In this document: positions 25,141-36,733 of the stretch, piece after piece
Numbering within the stretch: the first letter of the stretch is position 1
Layout of the letters: every line of letters begins with the position of its first letter
Source of the DNA: Acholoe squamosa
Taxonomy: Eukaryota > Annelida > Polychaeta > Phyllodocida > Polynoidae
Length of the DNA: 64,000 nt
Direction of reading: 5' to 3'
Assembly: GCA_949317995.1 (NCBI GenBank)
Contig: OX439051.1
Span: 45,883,250 to 45,947,249, forward strand
Made by a program: the position numbers and the translations under genes
The notes under the pieces: model-generated
Seen by the model: only the letters and a program-made list of their open reading frames with translations
Told to the model about the DNA's origin: nothing
Database searches by the model: none

Positions 25141-25500
25141 TCTAACAAGGATGCACCTGTGTGATTGTCCTCCTGCTAAAAAAAACCTGGCAGAGAAAAA
25201 AAACCAAAACGTAAATACATCTGGCTCTCTCTACCACTGTGTTCAAGATGGCCGGATTCTCGTTGTTGATGTCATTATACTTCATCATACGTGAATAGCC
25301 AGTGTGACGTCACACGAGCACATGCGATACATATAAACAAATAACAATCCGGACAGTTCCGATATTATTGCTCATCACTGGGAGACTCTCAAGGGATTCA
25401 CATGAAGTTTATAGGTAGTACTCACTTACCCACTGAGTCATTCATTCAATACCAACTGGTACATCTCCCGGGGCTCACAATAGCAACCTGTCGCAAATTA
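25141..25500 (-). promoter_or_regulatory. Region between pol and third gene of E1
   Basis: This has the same position as 12182-12672 in E2. It has a TGACGTCA palindrome at 25305-25312 and no coding content. A second regulatory start for the third gene is inferred. Confidence 0.4.
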
Positions 25501-28500
25501 TTAAACGAAGTACAACATAAAACAGATTACGGGACAATACACTCGTTGTGTAATGGGATAGGTTACTGCAGCCCTGGCAAGTTGTGGACTGCGGCGGAGC
25601 ACTACACCATTCCCGGCTCCCTTATTCAACCTGGCAGACTTCAGAGCTTTCTCTAGGGATTTCGTAGCCACCAATTTCCCCTTCCTCCTCCGTCCACCTT
25701 CACCCATCGAGACTTTGTTTACTATACCACGCCCAGATGGTTTTGGCGTAGGTATTACAGCTTTACTCGTTACCTTTCTTGGTCTCCTGGGACCCCTCCT
25801 TGGCAACTTCTCTAATCGGGGTACCCTATCCACATTCAATATGGATTTGGAACCTTCCCCATACATCTCACCGGAGGTCTCCCTCCCAGACCAAGGACGT
25901 AGTCTATCTACATTGGATTTATACATCCTCCCTATATCCGATTGTATCAATATGGTACAATCACTAATTCCAGACGGACTGATACATATGCTTTTCTAAA
26001 CCTATCTCGTAATGCTTCCACAAAGACTACTTGGCAAGGTAATTTGGGATTCATTCCCACAACACCAAACACCAAGTCTGCTGGCATTATTAAATCTTCT
26101 CCAAATACTAGTAAATTTGGGGAACAGTTAGTACTCGAACGAACAGTGCTATTGAAAGCGTGAGTTACAAAGTCACATTGTTCATCCCAATCATCCATAT
26201 TTTCATTCACGAGTGCTTTTAGGACCTGTATAAGGGTTCTGTTGAACCTTTCTACCAGTCCATTACTCTGTGGCCGATTCGGGTTAGTCCTTGTTTTACA
26301 GATGGTGAGATATTCGCACATACTTTGTCAGAGATGGGATTGGAATTCCCTTCCCTGATCACTGTGAAGCATTAGGGGTACCCCAAAGGTTAGCACCCAA
26401 CCCTTCACAAAAGCTTTCGCGCAGGTGACGGCTTTATGATCTGGTAGTGGGAAGACTTTAGTATACTTTGTATAATAGTCACACACTACCATCATGCACA
26501 TGTTATCATTCGGGGTTTTATTTAAACCGCTGATAATGTCGACTGCAACCCGGGTGAACCTTACCCTGAATAATTCTTGGGATAAGGGCAACTTACCGGT
26601 TCCGGGTTTATTTTTACAACAATACAGACAACTAGCCACCCATCGGAGTAAGTCCTGTGACATACCCAGCCAGTAGTACCTTTTGGAGAGACGAGCTAGA
26701 GATCGTTTCTTTCCAAAGTGACCACTTGTTCTGTGTCCATGACAATAGTACATGATGTCCCTGCGCATGGCAGATGGTATGACAACTTGTATCTGTTTTC
26801 CTCCATCTTTATATGGTTTCCAACAGTACAGTATTCCTTTCTTGACCTCCAACTCTGTCCATTGAGCCAGAAATCTTCTCGTTTCCCTATTCTCCAGTGA
26901 CACAATCGGCCTAGCTGGACATATACCCTTTGGTACTAATTGAAGGAGTTTAGCAGTAACCGAGTCAGCTTCCTGGAAGTTCCTTATAGTTTCTAAGGAC
27001 CAATCGAGGACATTGCCTATACGTGTTTCGAAAGGAATTCGAATCAAGGCTGTTACTGCTCTATGTACCCCACAATTAGTACAATTCAGATTATCGCATT
27101 TCTGAATTGGTATTCAGGATAAGGCATCAGCATTTATGTGCTTATTCCCAGCAAGATGCTGTATCTGACTATTGTCTAGTCCGAATTCTGACAGATGGGC
27201 TAACCATCTCCCTAGCATTCCTTCGGCATCCCGGAAGTTTAATAACCATCTCAAAGAGGAATGATCTGTATGTAATGTAAAGTTGGTTCCCCATAAAAAA
27301 TGTTTAAACTTCTTGGTATACACCACGACAGCTAATAATTCACGTTTAGTGGTGCAATAATTTCGCTGCGTTTTACTCAGTGTATTGCTAGCAAATGCTA
27401 TCGGGACCTCCACTCCACCTTTGACTTGGGAGAGGGCTGCCCCAATACTTTCATTACTAGCATCTGTATCCAGTATGAAATGCCCATCCTTGGATGGATA
27501 TTGCAGTACTGGAGTGGTCGTGAACAAGGCTTTCAGTATTTCAAAAGCTTGTTCTTGTTCGGTTCCCCACTGGAACTTATCCTTTCTGCTACCAGGGGTC
27601 CAAGTTGTTAAGATTTGTAAGGGGTAACTCACCCGAGAATAATTTGGTATGAAGTCTCTGTAATATGAACAGAACCCCAAAAATGACCTTACTTCCTTTG
27701 GATTCTTTGGTATCCCCCAGTCCGTTACTGCCTGAATTTTTTCCGGGATTAGCTTTTATTCCATCATCAGATATTATATGGCCCAAATAATTTATGGACT
27801 TTTTAAACAGATTACATTTCTTTTAATTTTAATTTTAAACCGTTAGATATTATTTTAATTTTAAACCGTTAGATATTATTCTTTCTAAAACTAGCTTGAG
27901 ATTGTGTAGGCATTCTTCAAAAGTTTTCCGAATACTATAATATCATCAAGATATACTAGGCACCTTTTCCATAATAGATCACTCAAAAGCGTCTCCATCG
28001 TGGCTTCAAAGGTTGCCGGTGCATTACATAAGCCAAAAGACATAACATTATACTGGAACAAACCTATATGACTAGAAAAAGTCTTTTTCATATCATCTGG
28101 GTTCATTCCAATTTGCCAGTACCCGGATTGTAAATGCAGGGTACAAAAACATTTATTACCCCCTAAAGAATTGATTGTTTCATCAATCCTCGGCAATGGA
28201 TAAGAATTTTTCTTCGTCGAACCATTTAATTTCCTACAGTCTATACAGAATCGAATAGACCCATCCTTTTTAGTCACCATGCATACCGGACTGCTCCAAG
28301 GACTGTTAGAGGGAATTATAACATCCCGTTCCAACATCTTAGCTATTTCAGCTTCAGCTACCCTTTTCTTTGGCAAAGGTAACCTCCGATACGGGATCTT
28401 GAAGGGAGCTGCATCTCCTGTATCTATGGTATGCAATACCTTCTTTGTCTTATTGAGTGGTTCCCCCAGTACGGCAAACGCTTTTTGATATTTCACCAAT

Positions 28501-30221
28501 AACTCCTTAAGAGCTTCCTTCTTCAAAGGATCCTCTAACTTCGTATCCTCATACATTTTCTTCAAGTCATCTGTCCATTCCTGTTCATTCCCTGTAACCG
28601 GAAGGCTTAAGGAACAACTCGTTACTGTCTCAGACAATGTAACGTTACTTAAAATGGATCCTTTCTCCAAATATATTGTCTTGGTACCTGGGTTGGAAAC
28701 TGGTGAGACTGACCAAGCACCATTGGCTACTATCATGTCAACCGATCCCAATCCTATAGCAGCCAGCATAACTGTATCCGGCTCGATCACTGCATCCTGA
28801 TTTTTTAACTCGGAATTACTCCGAATCAGAACGTCACATGCTACTCCCGCAGGAATCTTTACAGTTTGGGTGACAGATGCCACACTGCTGACTTGCCTCA
28901 ATACACACTATACTCTAACTGGATAAGGATGCTTCACACTTAACACACCTGACCATGGGTCTAACACTACTCCATACAGTGATGCAAAGTCCAATCCTAA
29001 TATCCCTTCATCTGCTATGCCAGCAATAGTGGTGGTTATCACATATTCGTGAGTACCCTCCAATTGCAATTTTACACACGTCCTACCATATGTCTGCATC
29101 TTACTTCTGTCAGCCGTTTGGGCATTTCCTCCCATTAGAAGAGTATCACGCACATCTGGAGTAAGATCCGCTACCTTCCGAGAGACACAGGAGTGGCTAG
29201 CTCCCGTATCCACTAGGAATTCAGCGGGTCTTCCATTGACAGTAAGTGTAACATACCACCGCCTTCCCTGTAACAGGGGAGGTATATCAGTAACTAGAAA
29301 AGCCTCATTTTTCACACCCGGGTCACATCCACATCTTTTTTGGTATTCCAGACAAGGATGATCTGGGGGTAGGTTACTCCGTAGACGCTCTGAGGGAACC
29401 TCAGAGACCAAGTGTGTCTGTTGTAGTCTGTTTGGTCAGCCAATCTGGCAAAGTGGCCAATTCTCACAGAAGTACTTACTGTTCAGGTCCAATGCTTCCA
29501 CCAACACTTCCTTCAATGTATATCCAAAGATTCACAATACACAAATCACTTGAAATACTTGTAATAATTAATAATCCAGGTGATTTTCAAATCTCCCTCC
29601 CTAACTCCAAATCATTGTCGGCCATCTTGAAGGGCAGGTGAAGCCACCTAGTGCCAAAAAGACTACACTATTCTTGGTTGGTTAGCCCTATGTTTCAAGA
29701 GCAGTCTAACACCAGGTGGCATCCCCAGCATGTTGACAATGGAGGCCATTGAGGTAGTGATATCTAAGCTCAAGATAAACATGTCAGATTTATTGGATAT
29801 ATCTCATGCTTCAGTCATTATAAGCTGATGTACATGAAAACTACATGTTTGTGAATAGGAGGGACAATTTCCAGGAACTGAAAGTGAGTACTTAGTTCAG
29901 ACTAGCCATGTGTTTGTGCCACTATAGACTTGTATACATCTTGGATCCTGCCTGTGAGCAGGCAGGTATTTCGGCCTAGGGGTAGGTGAGCACTACCAAC
30001 CCTGGCCAACAAATGACCTCCTACCTCTAATCCAGTACCGGGTTTCCCCCGTGCTCCCTGGGCACCTGTTATACCGGATTCCCCAGTCTTCTGAGTGGGC
30101 TCCCTAACCACCTCAGTATTGGGCGAATCTGTTACTTCATTCAGTTCTGTACCACTGTTGGTGATATCATGGCAAGTGACATTCCTGGGATCCTGTTACT
30201 TGCCCATAACAGAATCCCTTC
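25501..30221 (-). pseudogene. E1 pol: protease, RT, RNase H, integrase (fossil)
   Basis: The full domain order is visible: protease with FLVDTGASHSC, RT with the YRRLPLPKKRVAE block and CLVYLDD, RNase H with LDTDASNESIGAAL, integrase with CHGHRTSGHFG, DIISG, LHSDQGREF and SNGLVERFN, and a basic C-terminal tail with RRGPRRPRK. A 604-bp non-coding insert splits the N-terminal end (29375-29978). Many breaks are present, in line with the older LTR age. It is closest to E2 among the copies here, but clearly a separate subfamily. Confidence 0.8.
29375..29978. mobile_element. 604-bp non-coding insert with 9-bp target duplication
   Basis: The insert interrupts E1 just upstream of the protease. GGGGTAGGT lies on both sides (29366-29374 and 29979-29987), where the E2 equivalent has it once. 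There is no coding capacity. A perfect hairpin (CCTGCCTG tgag CAGGCAGG, near 29948-29967) lies close to the right end. Subterminal stretches near 29475 and 29890 look like weak inverted repeats. A 9-bp duplication is typical of Mutator-like transposons, so a non-autonomous MULE is the best guess. Confidence 0.5.
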
Positions 30222-31110
30222 CTAGTTTTCCTTATCTTCTATTGTGGAAAAACTCATCTGCACCCTATATACCGGTTTCTCTGCCGTACATTTGGCAGCG
30301 AAATGACCGAATTCCTGACATCGGTAGCACCGCCTCTGGGATTTATCTACCCGCGGGCATCTCAGAGCATCCGTTAACCGGGTAACCAAATTCTCCATAA
30401 AATCACCCTGAGCAGTTGATACTGCTACTTGAGGAGTAGAGAAGGTGGGTAACTGCGGTACTGGTAATTGTGATACCGGTTTCTGTGGTACCGGTAGCTG
30501 GGGTGCTGCCGGTGAGGCATTACTGGTAGGTTTATTGAAGTTAGATTTCTTCTTTAAGCCTATGTTTCGGTATCGTTTCTGCCGATAGTACTTACCAGCA
30601 ATCTGTGCTGATCCTATATATTCTCTGTTTTCATCAGAGACATATTCATGATCAGAATCCAATGATTCGGATTCGACTGCTGCGGTGTATTCCGGTGCAG
30701 GGATATCACTTTTAACTGCCGAAGCTCTTGCAGGGGGTGCATTAGCACCTAACAATCGCTTCTTTCTATTGTAATTTTCTATAGCCAGGAACAGATCATT
30801 GAAAGAAGTATCATCTTTCCATTCATCCCAGGCTATTGTCTTGTGCTCCGAGTCTCGGAGACCGGCAAAGAATTGAGTGAATAACTCCTGTATCCAACAC
30901 TCATCGTCATATTCCCAATTTGGTCTAGCTTTACTAAGCAAGTCCTGCAGTTCTAACCCGAAAAGCTTGTGAGATTCTTTGGGTTTCTGCGTCCGTCTCT
31001 TGAATGTAATCCAAGGATCTTCCCGGATGATGGAACCGAATAAATAACAGGCACACTTTAACTACTCATCATAGGTGCCATCGATCCCATATTCTTTTCT
31101 CCACCAGTTG
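30222..31110 (-). pseudogene. E1 gag, capsid end and zinc knuckle (fossil)
   Basis: This is the C-terminal half of gag: capsid end (LLSKARPNWEYDDECW, FFAGLRDSEHK), a VSDEN..EYIGSAQIAGKYYRQKRY block also present in E2 and E5, a Pro/Gln-rich linker with repeated QLPVPQ, and a CCHC knuckle (CYRCQEFGHFAAKC). It is separated from its N-terminal half by E4, with AGGG on both edges. Broken. Confidence 0.75.
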
Positions 31111-31114
31111 AGGG

Positions 31115-31349
31115 TGTAATGGTTCATATTACTATTTCGGTGGTTCGGGCCTTACGGATCAGGAAAGAAGGAGTAAGGCGGTAATTCAAGTGTATGCCAA
31201 CGGAAGTTTTATTGCTTAAGACACTTAACAGCTACCCGGAAGATGATGCTAATAAAAGATCTTACATGATCAGAGGCCAGGAGGGCCTCTGACGTAGCGG
31301 CTGAGCCCCGGTCTTTATATACGGACCTTAGTGTTCGTTGTCAGATGTC
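31115..31349 (-). repeat. Partial 3' LTR of E4
   Basis: It is about 95% identical to the matching part of 34048-34414 and shorter than that copy. Confidence 0.8.
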
Positions 31350-32106
31350 AAGTAATATGACTAATAACAAGAGATCCGTATTATTATTAACCTGTATGAA
31401 AATTACAATATCATATCACTTCAGGTATACATTTGAGGTTTGCATTCATTAGAATAGCAGGATAATGAATATGACAATATACACAATGTACACAAGAGTA
31501 TCAAAATGAAGTAACATGTGTTGTATTGAAGTCTTCCTGATGCGTTTTAGGTAGGTGGTGTGGTCAGCTAACCACGGGATGGACGTGCTAGAGTATATAG
31601 TATTCCAGTTGAGGTCATATAAAGAAACACGGTAGTTGAAATAGGGGCAGCTACCCACAATCCTCTAGAAGTGCTAGTGTTCATTATTATAATCCGAATG
31701 GTGTGGAGTAAATAATCCGGTGGTCAACATGTAGTGATAATAGTCCTTTAGTGTGAGGTTGACAAAGTTGTAGTCCAAATAGTTGATCCGGAAGTAAATC
31801 AATAGGGTAAATAAGTCCATTCGGTACATATATATTGTATAAGTCCATCCAGTAGAGTGATCAGGAACAGGTAACAGTAGGCATCAGGTCAACGTATCAG
31901 CATCCGGAGGTAACTTTCAGCAACACCATTACTATCGGATTTTTAAATTCAGTTCTTAATCCGAATAGAACCATCAGGATATAACAATAAATATATGTCC
32001 TGATTAGTCTATTTCTGGTTATGAAGGAACCCGGAACACATAGAATAATTGTAAGTGTTAATTCACATAGGGAACATTCGCAGATAGATAATAATATCTG
32101 CAAAAA
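31350..32106 (-). other. E4 3' non-coding region
   Basis: AT-rich sequence similar to 8550-9200 of E2 (shared blocks around the GGTCAGCTAACCACGGGATG motif). No gene seen. Confidence 0.65.
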
Positions 32107-33069
32107 CTAAGACTGGTTATCAGGGTTTAGGGGAGAAAAAAATGCCGACTCAGGAGTACCCTCCCATTCGTCTATGTCGACCCCGAATACTCTCATGAAC
32201 TTAGTGTTCAGATTCGTATTCCGAGTTATTTCCTCTTTTACACGTTTTTCTAGTGCATCCTCCTCCTGAGACTTTACTTCATCCCGGATGACAGTTTCGA
32301 GGTGTTCTTTCTCAGCATCGCCTACCTGCTTTAGACACAACAGGGTATCGTTCAGAAGACCCTGATGGAATTCTGTAGCTCTATCTCTGACACATTTCTC
32401 CCAGTGGGTATAGATGGCCTTTTGGACATCTGCTTCCCCCTGGTGAGACTTTTCAAACCAAATTTCTGCGTTACCAGTTTTAATGGTAATCGCATCTTTC
32501 GGTTTTGCGGGCAGTGCAACAGCTTTGGGAGGTGTTGACACTGTCTGAGGGGCAGTTCCGAATGTGGGCCTTCCAGACGTTCCTGCTGGTGCCATTGGGA
32601 CGCAGTAGGTAGGTGGCAGATTCTGTTTCAACCCCATTTCCATGTACAATTGTACCTGTTCAGGGGTGAACGATACCTGCTGAGCAGCTGCGGCACTTGC
32701 AGAACCGGCAGCGGCAGGTGCTGAGGTCTTTTTAGGAACTAAACGACCCCCTCTCCCCAAGACCAAGGTCTGGCTCTCAGGTCCAGGTCCTTGTGTCATG
32801 GACGGGAAATTACGTGTGTCCACTTTCCCTGGTTTCGATACTGCGCCTGCGTATCCAGCAGGTCCGGGTCTCTTGAAAACAGGAGTAACCTGGGTCTGCT
32901 CATGCGGGTGATGTGCCAGGGGGGATCTAGAACGATCATCCGCCCTGGTTTGAGGTACATTTTTAGACTGACCGGGTCCACCCCGGCTCTGGTCTGTCCT
33001 AACTCTCTCCCTTGCTCGCTTACCCTCCTTTCTGGACTCTTCACATTTCTGCCAAAGAGACTCATGCAT
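32107..33069 (-). pseudogene. E4 third gene, C-terminal part
   Basis: It matches the C-terminal third of the E2 third gene: basic Arg/Ser-rich start (DDRSRSPLAHHP), the GYAGAVSKPGK block, the helical region (IYTHWEKCVRDRATEFHQGLLNDTLLC) and the VFGVDIDEWEGTPES end. The zinc-finger part is not in this copy. Confidence 0.75.
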
Positions 33070-34033
33070 GTCCAGTTTCCCATCTTTGCAAGTCTTGTGA
33101 CATGCCGGGCCAATAGTATTTTTTAGAAAGTCGTGCTAATGAGCGTTTCCTTCCAAAGTGACCACTGGTCCGATGTCCATGACAATAATACATAATGTCA
33201 TGTCTCATTGCATGTGGTATAACCACTTGTATGAGTTTCTCTCCATTATTACATGGCTTCCAACGGTATAACACGCCTTTCCGGACTTCAAGCTCGTCCA
33301 TTGAGCAAGAAACCTTCTCATTTCTCGATTTTCCAGGGAGACCTCTGGTCTGACTGGACGTATACCCTTAGGTACCAAGTGCAGTAGCTGTGCAGTTATC
33401 GAGTCAGCTTCCTGGAACTGTCGTATGTGATCCATAGACCATTCCAGTACACTGGCAATTAGGGGTTCGAAGGGTCTTTGAATCCCTGCTAAAACTGCTC
33501 TGTGAGCTCCACAATCAGTACAATCCGGATTATCACATTTCCAAATTGGTATTTGAGACAAGGCATCAGCATTTGAATGCTTCACTCCAGGTCTATGCTG
33601 AATTTGGCGATGTTCAAGCCCGTATTTGGATAGATGGGCTAGCCATCGACCCAACATACCTTCAGCATCCCGGAAGTTCAATAACCATCTTAAAGAGGAA
33701 TGATCCGTACGTAAAGTAAAGTCGGTCCCCCATAAAAAGTGTTTAAACTTCTTTGTATCTCCAACTACTGCTAACAGCTCACGTTTAGTCGTGCAGTAAT
33801 TGCGTTGAGTTTTACTCAGTGTATTGCTAGCAAAAGCAATTGGTACCTCTCTTCCATTTAGGACTTGCGAAAGGGCAGCACCAATGCTGTCATTACTAGC
33901 ATCTGTATCCAGTATAAAATGATCCGTCTCATTCGGATATTGCAATACGGGAGTACTCGTGAACAGATCTTTTAGCTTTTGAAAAGCAGATTCCTGTTCA
34001 TGCGTCCAAGGAAAATTTTCCCTGGTACATCCT
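33070..34033 (-). pseudogene. E4 pol remnant: RNase H and start of integrase
   Basis: RNase H landmarks (ILDTDASNDSIGAAL, TTKRELLAVV, RTDHSSLRW), the CDNPDCTDCG linker and the integrase zinc block (CHGHRTSGHFG) are very close to E2. At least one break is present. Confidence 0.75.
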
Positions 34034-34047
34034 GGTCATGGCACCAA

Positions 34048-34414
34048 TGTAATGGTCCGTATTACTATTTCGGTGGTTCAGGCCTTACGGATCAGGAAAG
34101 AAGAGTAAGGCGGTAATTCAAGTGTATGCCAACGGAAGTTTTATTGCTTAAGACACTTAACGGCTACCCGGAAGATGATGAAGGGGCAGCTAATGTTAAT
34201 AAAAGATCTTACATGGTCAGAGGCCAGGAGGGCCTCTGACGTAGCGGCTGAGCCCCGGTCTTTATATACGGACCTTAGTGTTCGTCGTCAGATGTCCCCA
34301 CAGGCCCGGATCGGTGCTGCCACCTATCCGGAACCTGAGGAACACCCAACGACTGGACTCACCTGCCACGCCAGACGGTACCCATAACTATGGTTATAAT
34401 ACAATGCCTTTACA
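34048..34414 (-). repeat. 5' LTR of E4
   Basis: The 367-bp LTR has TG...CA ends, is related to the E2 LTR (about 80% by eye) and carries the same TATATAAAG box and CTACGTCAGAGG block. Confidence 0.8.
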
Positions 34415-35716
34415 AGGGCTACCTTACCCCCCTTACTCAGCCAATAGACTAAATATGGCAATGCTTCGTCTTTAGTCCATCTGCTACAATTTACCTCGTC
34501 TACAAAGATCTGGTAATTGTCCTTCCAGGGTTCATTCAGATCGTGTGGAGGAGGTATTCGAGCCATACGACGCGCAGGGTTGGAGCAGCCTTTAAGGCGG
34601 TTGGCTTCCCTTAAGCTCCAATCCATTACTTCTATACCATCTGCACCTTTGCGATAGCAATCGATTCCCAATCCCTGGATACATCTACTTTTATCAAAGA
34701 TTTCCTGCATCCAGTTTCTTAGGCCTTCCTCCATCTCCTTGACTTGCACCATCCGGTGCATTGCCTCTACCCCCTGATCCTCCTGGTGGGTATCCACCAC
34801 CTCCAGATTCTCCAGATGGGTAGCCACCACCTCCGGATTCTCCCGATGGATATCTACCACCACCGGATCCTCCTGATGGATAGCCACAACCTCCGGATCC
34901 TCCAGATGGGTAGCCACCACCTCCGGATCCTCTTGTATATCCATGGCTATAGCCTTGGTTACCTCCTGCCCCAAAATAATTTGGATTTTGAGTGTAGGTA
35001 TATCCAGTATGTCGTAGCCATAGCTATTTGCTTGGTTTCTATTGAAACCATGGGAGTCAGACCTTGGTGGCTGACTACCATCCGCATATGAAGATGGAGG
35101 TGGGCTATATACATATTGTGATCCCGATTGCAGATTACTTGTATAAGCCGGGTGTGGTGGGGCACTATTGGAAGATGCCTTCGGCATGGCGTTCCATGAA
35201 GGAGGCCGTGGAGTACTTGCTCCAGGACATGGGTTTTGAGGTCCCGGGACGGATTTAGGTGGATCCGGTTGTTTTTGGTCTTTGACCCGACGTTTATATG
35301 GGCCACCTGAACAATCATCATTTGGATCCCTGGGAATCTCCGGCTCCACCAGCAGCCGACTTCTTATTTGTCAAGAAAGTCAGGTTTGGTACTGGTGGTG
35401 CCCTTGAAGTATCTATGGGTTTTGTTACATGGGGACTACTTATGGGGGGTGCTTTTGCACTAACAGTTATACTGGGTGCACCATCTCCATCGGGGTACAT
35501 AGCCGGTTTATAAATCCCTCATAGTACGTGTTTATCAGTGCCGTCGGTTACAAAAGGGTTATACCGAGTAGGGCCAGCTGCAAGTGCCGCTTTCTGCGTA
35601 TCATCAGCAGTATCATTTCCTATGACGTCACTAGTCTGCAGACGATTAGCCAATTGTACGATAACCGTATCGTCCAGTGGGCCAATTGCTTGTTGGGTTT
35701 GTGCCTGTTCGAACAC
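34415..35716 (-). pseudogene. E1 gag N-terminal and capsid start (fossil)
   Basis: It holds a Pro/Ser-rich N-terminal region, a Gly-rich repeat segment and the start of capsid (IFDKSRCIQGLGIDCYRKGA, WKDNYQIFVDEVNCSRWTKD) before E4 interrupts. The strong coiled coil of E2 gag is not obvious in what remains. Several breaks are present. Confidence 0.7.
34788..34940 (-). repeat. 30-bp minisatellite inside E1 gag
   Basis: About five tandem units of 30 bp encode, on the minus strand, a decapeptide of the form GSGGGGYPSG. The repeat keeps the reading frame and corresponds to the GSGSGG-type segment of E2 and E5 gag. Confidence 0.75.
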
Positions 35717-35751
35717 TATGTGTCCGGGCTATACATTGTACCGAACCCACT

Positions 35752-35764
35752 GGTCACGACACCA
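35752..35764 (-). other. E1 primer-binding site (tRNA-His type, one change)
   Basis: Sense TGGTGTCGTGACC, one base downstream of the LTR. It differs at one base from the site of E2, E3 and E5. Confidence 0.7.
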
Positions 35765-35765
35765 G

Positions 35766-36133
35766 TGTGATGGTTCTACTTTTCTGCAGATGACAAACGA
35801 GTCAACAAAAAGGTGATTCGGGTGTATGCGAACAGGTTTATTTCGTTTACACAGGATACGGCTACCCGGAGGTAGCTAGAATAGCTCTCGGCATGTACCG
35901 GATACTCTCAGTGGTTTCCAGAGATCTTAACCTGGAGGTGGTCAAGCCAACTCTGACGCGGTGGCTGAGCCCTGTCCCACTTATAGGTAGAGACAGTGGC
36001 GCCACACCGTGCTTCCCTCTCACCTCCCGGATAGGTGCTGCCACCTATCCGACAAGTGGATGGCGGAGCCCGGCTGGCTGACTCACCCACCGCGCCAAAG
36101 GACCGTAACGTTATTATGTACATATACCTCTAA
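35766..36133 (-). repeat. 5' LTR of E1
   Basis: 368 bp, same orientation as 303-671. AATAT follows at 36134-36138. Confidence 0.85.
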
Positions 36134-36480
36134 AATATCAATTAGATAGTCTGATTTTTTATGGTGTGGTTTTACAGAGGGTTTTAAAATAGTTGACCCT
36201 GATTGTAGAACTAGTCATGATTGTAAAAATTATAAATCTTTTCTGGAAGGCAAATTCTATGATGAAATGTGTAGAATTATTCTTAATGAGCTGTCTGAGG
36301 GTTTAGTGACTCAGACTGAGGCCAAGCCCACATGTATTCACTCCCTAGGTGGTGTTGAAAAATCTAATGGTAAATTGAGACCTATAACTGATTGTAGTAT
36401 GCCGGCTGAAATTTCCAACAATAATTATATGAAAACAACTATAAAAAAATTTTCATATAATTCTATTAATACTGTGACAG

Positions 36481-36732
36481 TGTAGGGGCCAGCTCTGGCT
36501 GTAAGTCCATGGCGGTAGGCCATCTGCCCCGTTCCGGTTGCACCAGCCCTCAGGGGCTGGTCAGCTGGTATAAGCTGCCCCCCTTGTGTATTATACCGAT
36601 CCAGATGTAGGTGGAAGGTAGAGAACGTCAGGTCTGGGGAAGTAGCTCAGAGGTAGAGCTTCCGCTTCGAAGTTGGAGGGTCCCGGGTTCGAGTCCCGGT
36701 TTCTCCAAAGACGTTTTCTGCCGACCTCTACA
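36481..36732 (+). repeat. 5' LTR of the TRIM
   Basis: 252 bp with TG...CA ends. The first part holds a GC-rich hairpin (CAGCCC ctca GGGGCTG near 36545). The second part holds the tRNA-like unit and its T4 terminator. Confidence 0.9.
36636..36707 (+). tRNA. tRNA-like gene inside the TRIM 5' LTR (Ala-like body, CGA in anticodon position)
   Basis: The 72-nt sequence folds as a cloverleaf: 7-bp acceptor stem (GGGGAAG with TTTCTCC, two G-U pairs), 4-bp D stem (GCTC/GAGC), 5-bp anticodon stem (TCCGC/TTGGA, with one mismatch next to the loop), loop TTCGAAG, 5-nt variable loop, and a perfect T stem (CCGGG/CCCGG). The B box is GGTTCGAGTCC, a perfect match to the Pol III consensus. The A box TAGCTCAGAGG is near-consensus. 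A TTTT terminator follows at 36714-36717. The body resembles metazoan tRNA-Ala, but the loop reads CGA. Serine tRNAs have a long variable arm, which this lacks, so decoding is doubtful. Confidence 0.75.
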
Positions 36733-36733
36733 C

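Larger units (their letters stand above)
31115..34414 (-). mobile_element. Shortened Gypsy element E4, inserted in E1 gag
   Basis: This 3.3-kb minus-strand insertion has AGGG on both sides (31111-31114 and 34415-34418), a full LTR at 34048-34414 and a partial LTR at 31115-31349, and a tRNA-His-type primer site (34034-34046, one change). Internally it carries only RNase H and integrase N-terminal sequence, part of the third gene and 3' non-coding DNA. Gag and most of pol are absent. Since both ends and the target duplication are clean, it may have moved already shortened, with proteins from a full copy. Confidence 0.8.
303..36133 (-). mobile_element. Ty3/Gypsy LTR retrotransposon E1, host of several nested insertions
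   Basis: The element reads on the minus strand. Its 5' LTR is at 35766-36133, the tRNA-His-type primer site at 35752-35764, then gag (35716-34415 and 31110-30222), pol (about 30111-25501), the upstream region of the third gene (25500-25141), the third gene (25140-22300), 3' non-coding DNA (22299-21939 and 1123-672) and the 3' LTR at 303-671. It is flanked by AATAT on both sides. The LTRs differ at about 16-17 of 368 aligned positions (about 4.5% by eye), so it is the older member of the stack. It is interrupted by E3, E4 and a 604-bp non-coding insert, and its own frames look broken in several further places. Confidence 0.85.

Noticed and set aside
29414-29641. Plus-strand open frame in the 604-bp insert
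   Set aside because: Short, no recognisable composition, inside non-coding insert.
29375-29978. Helitron, because of a hairpin followed by CTAG near the right end
   Set aside because: Helitrons do not duplicate the target, and a perfect 9-bp duplication is present.
34175-34475. Plus-strand frames overlapping LTRs (also near 7425 and 19898)
   Set aside because: They recur in each LTR copy as chance frames through conserved promoter DNA, against the element direction.
36636-36707. Host tRNA gene that happened to lie here
   Set aside because: It is inside a repeat with LTR ends, duplicated identically at the other LTR, and the whole unit is bracketed by ACAG in the middle of a DIRS-like RT. 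It belongs to the inserted element.
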